Shown here piece by piece: positions 61,202 through 64,000 of a stretch of DNA of 64,000 nt; positions within the stretch are counted from its first letter, which is position 1, and every line of letters starts with the position of its first letter. A program made the translations under genes and the position numbers. Below the pieces are notes generated by a model. That model ran no database searches. It worked only from the letters and a program-made list of their open reading frames with translations, and had not been told where the DNA came from. Origin of the DNA: Corynebacterium sp. ES2730-CONJ (GTDB taxonomy: Bacteria > Actinomycetota > Actinomycetes > Mycobacteriales > Mycobacteriaceae); NCBI RefSeq assembly GCF_024834055.1, contig NZ_JANUXZ010000006.1:1-64000 (forward strand), read 5' to 3'.

Positions 61202-62034
61202 TATTTTTCCCTCCCACTGACTAGTTTTTGCATGGTGGAACCCAGCACACCGCGGTGGCTCAAACGCAGTGGTGGAGGTTGGGTACGGAAATTCTTAAAC
61301 ATGGTGTAGAAACCTCGTGTGAAGCGAATAAAGAGCTGCCGCGCTCCGAAAAGCGCTCTGGGATCCATCTCAACGAGGAGATCATCCTGGTACCAGACGG
61401 TCTCATGGGGGCGCACCGCGAAGGAGAGATTCAAATCTTCGTGGACGAAAGTATCAGTGAAATCGACCTGATCCCGCACCTCTTCCCACCAGCTGCGCCG
61501 AATGGCAAAATTGGTTCCGTAGAACGGGTAGTGCCCTAATGCGGAAGCTGTGGTGGAGAGATAACTACCCACATAGAGCTTGCTTGCGATACGAGACCAG
61601 GGGGATGGTAATTGGAATCGTGCATTGCCTGTGATCCCTACCACGCGCAGACCAGGATTTTTATCGGCGCGATCAAAGGTGGTGTGCAGCTTTGCAATAT
61701 AGTCACGGGGCAGAACTGCATCGGCGTCTGTGCGCACCATAATATCGCCCGTGCTCGCCTCGAAACCGGCCCACACCGCTCGAGTTATTCCGCGGTGTGG
61801 TTCGCTGACTACTCGCGCCCCAAGTTTTTCTGCCACCTCGGCGGAATGATCTTCCGACCCATTATCAATCACAATGACTTCATCTGCAGGAATAGTCTGG
61901 TCGCTCAGGCTTTCCAGCAGCCGCGCTAACAGGGGGGCATCATTGAGGCAGGGGATGATCATGGATATGCGTCGAGAATGCATCAAGTGGGGTTTCTCCA
62001 GACTGCCTCTGCTTGACTCGGGCTCGAGTGGCAT
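61201..62034 (-). CDS. Family 2 glycosyltransferase of the carotenoid operon
   Basis: 277 residues as drawn; ATG 61983 (MHSRRISMIIPCLNDAP) is an equally good start and begins right at the fold. GT-A family 2: SMIIPCLNDAPLL, VIVIDNGSEDHS, DADAV (DxD metal motif) and a later DTFVHEDLN. Stop overlaps the crtB start, so it is co-translated with carotenoid enzymes. A carotenoid glycosylase role (decaprenoxanthin glucosides are known in the genus) is an inference from context, and GT2 is not the usual CrtX fold. Confidence 0.85.
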   Translation of the reverse strand: MPLEPESSRGSLEKPHLMHSRRISMIIPCLNDAPLLARLLESLSDQTIPADEVIVIDNGSEDHSAEVAEKLGARVVSEPHRGITRAVWAGFEASTGDIMVRTDADAVLPRDYIAKLHTTFDRADKNPGLRVVGITGNARFQLPSPWSRIASKLYVGSYLSTTASALGHYPFYGTNFAIRRSWWEEVRDQVDFTDTFVHEDLNLSFAVRPHETVWYQDDLLVEMDPRALFGARQLFIRFTRGFYTMFKNFRTQPPPLRLSHRGVLGSTMQKLVSGREK

Positions 62035-62098
62035 GGCGACGGTGGTGGCTGCGTCCTTCTATCTTAATCGACACCCCTCAGTTGCGGGGGCTTCCTTT

Positions 62099-62242
62099 TT
62101 AAGAATATTGGCTTATTATCCACGCGATAACAACGACCGCTAGCAACAGATACAGTGCCTGGGTGACTCGCGAACGTGGATAGCTACGCCTCCGTTTAGG
62201 GAGGTTTTGATCTTTTTTCCGGAGTTCTTCGGGGTTAGCCAT
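62099..62242 (-). CDS. 47-residue single-helix membrane protein
   Basis: Starts MANPEELRKKDQNLPKRRR and ends WIISQYS; stop TAA at 62099-62101. A basic cytoplasmic part (KRRRSYPRSR) is followed by one helix (ALYLLLAVVVIAWIISQY). The ATG overlaps the preceding stop (TAATG), which strongly suggests a real, coupled gene. It lies 64 bp before the glycosyltransferase. Family not recognised. Confidence 0.7.
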   Translation of the reverse strand: MANPEELRKKDQNLPKRRRSYPRSRVTQALYLLLAVVVIAWIISQYS

Positions 62243-62448
62243 TAGTTCCTTTCATCCCCAGTATTCACGGTTTTCACACGGGCATTCTTCACCCACGCCA
62301 CTATGCGCAGCCACAGTGACCCTGAAATATCCACCACCCGCAGCCACACCACAGCGATCATAGCGCCGAGGGGGACCACCACAACAAACACCACAACAAC
62401 CTGCAACCAGAAATTGGTGGTGGTGAGGAATTGGGTGAAGGCATCCAT
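62242..62448 (-). CDS. Small membrane protein
   Basis: 68 residues: a strongly hydrophobic stretch (FWLQVVVVFVVVVPLGAMIAVVWL) followed by a second amphipathic segment and a basic-acidic tail. Four bp after the M3 peptidase stop and overlapping the next tiny gene, so all are one transcript. No family recognised. Confidence 0.75.
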   Translation of the reverse strand: MDAFTQFLTTTNFWLQVVVVFVVVVPLGAMIAVVWLRVVDISGSLWLRIVAWVKNARVKTVNTGDERN

Positions 62449-62452
62449 AATT

Positions 62453-64000
62453 TTATAAGCTACCCGCTAGTCCACGACGGCGCAGCAACGGAGTGATATC
62501 TTTTTCTCGGCCGCGCAGCTTGATAAAAGCTTCGTGGTAATCATCGGCTCCACCCCGGGAGAGAACGAGATCACGGAATTTTTGACCTGCCTGCCGAGCC
62601 GCTGCATCGCCAGCGTATGCTCCCGCTGCGTGACATTCGGTAAACCAATCAAATCCATCGGCGTCGAGAACCTCTGCCCATAAATACGAGTAGTAGCCCG
62701 CTGAGTAACCGCCAGCAAAAATATGCGCAAAATAAAGACTCCCATAGCGCGGGGCTAGATGGGCCACCTCAAGCCCCGCCTTCGCAAGAGCTTGGCGCTC
62801 GAACTCGGCTATATCTTCAGGGCGCAGTTTGTGTGCTTCGTCCGGAGAGAGGCTGTGCCATGCGAGGTCGATGATTGCGGAGGCGAGGTACTCAGAGGTT
62901 GCACAACCTTGACCGAATTGCTGGGCCTTTGTCATGGCCTCTCGCATCTGGGTGGGAAGTGGCTCTCCTGTGTCAATATGGAAGGCGTAGTGGGAGAGGA
63001 TAGCGTCATCAAAGGCCCAATTCTCGTTGATCTGGGAGGGGAATTCCACATAATCTCGAGGCACCCGGGTACCCGAAAAGGTGGGATATTTCACCTGGGA
63101 AAACAGTCCATGCAGACCGTGGCCGAATTCGTGGAAGAGTGTGGTGACTTCATCGAGACTCAGCAGCGGATCGGAGCCATCGACGGGCTTATTAATATTG
63201 AGCACGTTGACCACGACCGGTTTATCCCCCAGTAGCTCGGACTGATCCACAAATGAGCTCATCCAGGCTCCTCCACGCTTGGATGGGCGGGCGAAATAGT
63301 CCGTGAGCACTAGCCCGATCCCTTCCCCATTTTCTTCCAGGATCTCATAAATCTTCACATCCGGGTGGTAGGCCACCAAATCGGGGCGTGGCTGTACAGT
63401 GATGCCATAGAGCCTAGAAGCTGCATAGAAGAGGCCATCGTTAACAACCCGACTGAGCGGGAAGTATTTCTTCAGTTCGGTTTCATCGAGGTGGTAGTCG
63501 CGGTGGCGTATATAAGTTTCCCAGTAAGGCCAGTCTGCTGCCCCGATAGTCGCACCGTGGTCTGATTCGCTGTCCAGATCAGCGGCCTCATGGAGTAATT
63601 TGAATTCATTGCGAGCATTTGTGGCGGCAGCGGGTGCCAAATCTGATAGCAGTTGCGAGGCTGCATGACTATCAGGGGCGGTTTCCTCTGCGATCACGTA
63701 CTCGGCGTGATTGTCATAGCCCAATAAAGCAGCTCTCTCAGCGCGCAGCTGCACCGTTTTGATAACGGTCTCAGCATTGCTCGCACCCCGGTTCTTGGAT
63801 GCTTCATAGAGAGTGGCCCGAACCGTGGGGCTTTCTAGATGACTTAAAGCCGATTGTGCGGTTGGAAGCTCGAGTGGCAAGACATAGCCTTCGCGCTCTA
63901 GATCCTGAGCATAATGGCGGGCTGACTGAATAGTAGCCTCATCGAGCCCACGAAGCTCTTCCCGGTCAAAAGTAGGCGCATCCTGAGTAGTGGATTTCCG
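62453..64000 (-). CDS. M3 family metallopeptidase, cut by the right edge
   Basis: The frame continues past 63880 to the edge, giving at least 515 residues; the true start is outside. Zinc site TLFHEFGHGLHGLF (HEFGH, plus the downstream Glu), with the M3 (oligopeptidase A / peptidyl-dipeptidase Dcp / thimet) folds around it: RPDLVAYHPDVKIYEI and PRYGSLYFAHIFAGGYSAGYYSY. Cytoplasmic degradation of small peptides. Co-directional with the small membrane genes and the carotenoid operon. Confidence 0.95.
   Translation of the reverse strand, partial: RKSTTQDAPTFDREELRGLDEATIQSARHYAQDLEREGYVLPLELPTAQSALSHLESPTVRATLYEASKNRGASNAETVIKTVQLRAERAALLGYDNHAEYVIAEETAPDSHAASQLLSDLAPAAATNARNEFKLLHEAADLDSESDHGATIGAADWPYWETYIRHRDYHLDETELKKYFPLSRVVNDGLFYAASRLYGITVQPRPDLVAYHPDVKIYEILEENGEGIGLVLTDYFARPSKRGGAWMSSFVDQSELLGDKPVVVNVLNINKPVDGSDPLLSLDEVTTLFHEFGHGLHGLFSQVKYPTFSGTRVPRDYVEFPSQINENWAFDDAILSHYAFHIDTGEPLPTQMREAMTKAQQFGQGCATSEYLASAIIDLAWHSLSPDEAHKLRPEDIAEFERQALAKAGLEVAHLAPRYGSLYFAHIFAGGYSAGYYSYLWAEVLDADGFDWFTECHAAGAYAGDAAARQAGQKFRDLVLSRGGADDYHEAFIKLRGREKDITPLLRRRGLAGSL

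Overview
The window reads as the chromosome of a Corynebacterium-type actinobacterium. No species is named, because no species-level marker can be compared without a search. The evidence is gene order and content: CYTH/CHAD protein, RNase HI-histidine phosphatase fusion, zinc-ribbon protein, NIF3, CobC-like aminotransferase, HAD, PtpA, SURF1, CobD, DUF3052, homodimeric aceE; then dnaG, dgt, TPM protein, glyS, ArsR/Zur pair, uppS, recO, era, corC-type gene, ybeY, phoH, rsmE, dnaJ2, hrcA, hemW, fadD15. As recalled, this order follows the M. tuberculosis Rv2226-Rv2241 and Rv2343c-Rv2374c blocks, and the crt genes are of the corynebacterial C50 type (crtEb, crtYe, crtYf). GC content is moderate.

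Layout. 1-2497: N-terminal part of a large secreted repeat surface protein, cut by the left edge. 3073-6334: CYTH/CHAD protein, a small acidic protein and a degenerate GHMP kinase. 6359-6796: RNase P RNA. 6824-15287: RNase H fusion, zinc ribbon, NIF3, CobC-like enzyme, HAD-PtpA-SURF1 operon, CobD and tRNA-Val. 15414-22418: DUF3052, aceE, hydrolase, acyl carrier protein, serine hydrolase, TRIC channel. 23017-24305: two tRNAs, a YtxH-like protein and a neocarzinostatin-like lipoprotein. 24348-34679: dnaG, glmS, a secreted guanyl RNase, dgt, YdcF, TPM protein, glyS. 35110-37325: metal homeostasis (ArsR, Zur, ferritin-like/VIT transporter). 37322-51265: a long minus-strand housekeeping run (uppS, recO, era, pdxYTS, corC-like, ybeY, phoH, rsmE, dnaJ, hrcA, hemW), with pdxSTY and a secreted protein inserted. 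51382-57306: fadD15, malQ and an ABC exporter. 57303-62034: a tightly coupled C50 carotenoid operon with a glycosyltransferase. 62099-64000: two tiny membrane proteins and an M3 peptidase cut by the right edge.

How the parts work together. AceE, ACP and FadD15 feed acetyl-CoA and acyl metabolism. UppS makes the decaprenyl carrier for mycolyl-arabinogalactan wall synthesis, and GlmS makes glucosamine-6-P for peptidoglycan. Era, YbeY, RsmE, PhoH and RNase P serve ribosome and RNA maturation. HrcA/DnaJ2 belong to protein quality control. CrtB, CrtI, CrtEb and CrtYe/Yf would turn GGPP into a cyclic C50 carotenoid of the decaprenoxanthin type. No GGPP synthase (crtE) is in the window.

Most of the window is ordinary conserved chromosome. 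The less ordinary signals are: a DnaG that has lost three of four zinc-finger ligands; a perfect 14-bp hairpin enclosing the cobD start just after tRNA-Val; a GHMP kinase and a CHAD domain with eroded motifs; an ArsR sensor without the usual helix-5 metal ligands; a long structured leader before zur; an orphan secreted RNase Sa-like enzyme; two tiny genes before the carotenoid operon; and an in-frame-stop ORF next to a terminator. I found no CRISPR array, phage or intact insertion sequence.
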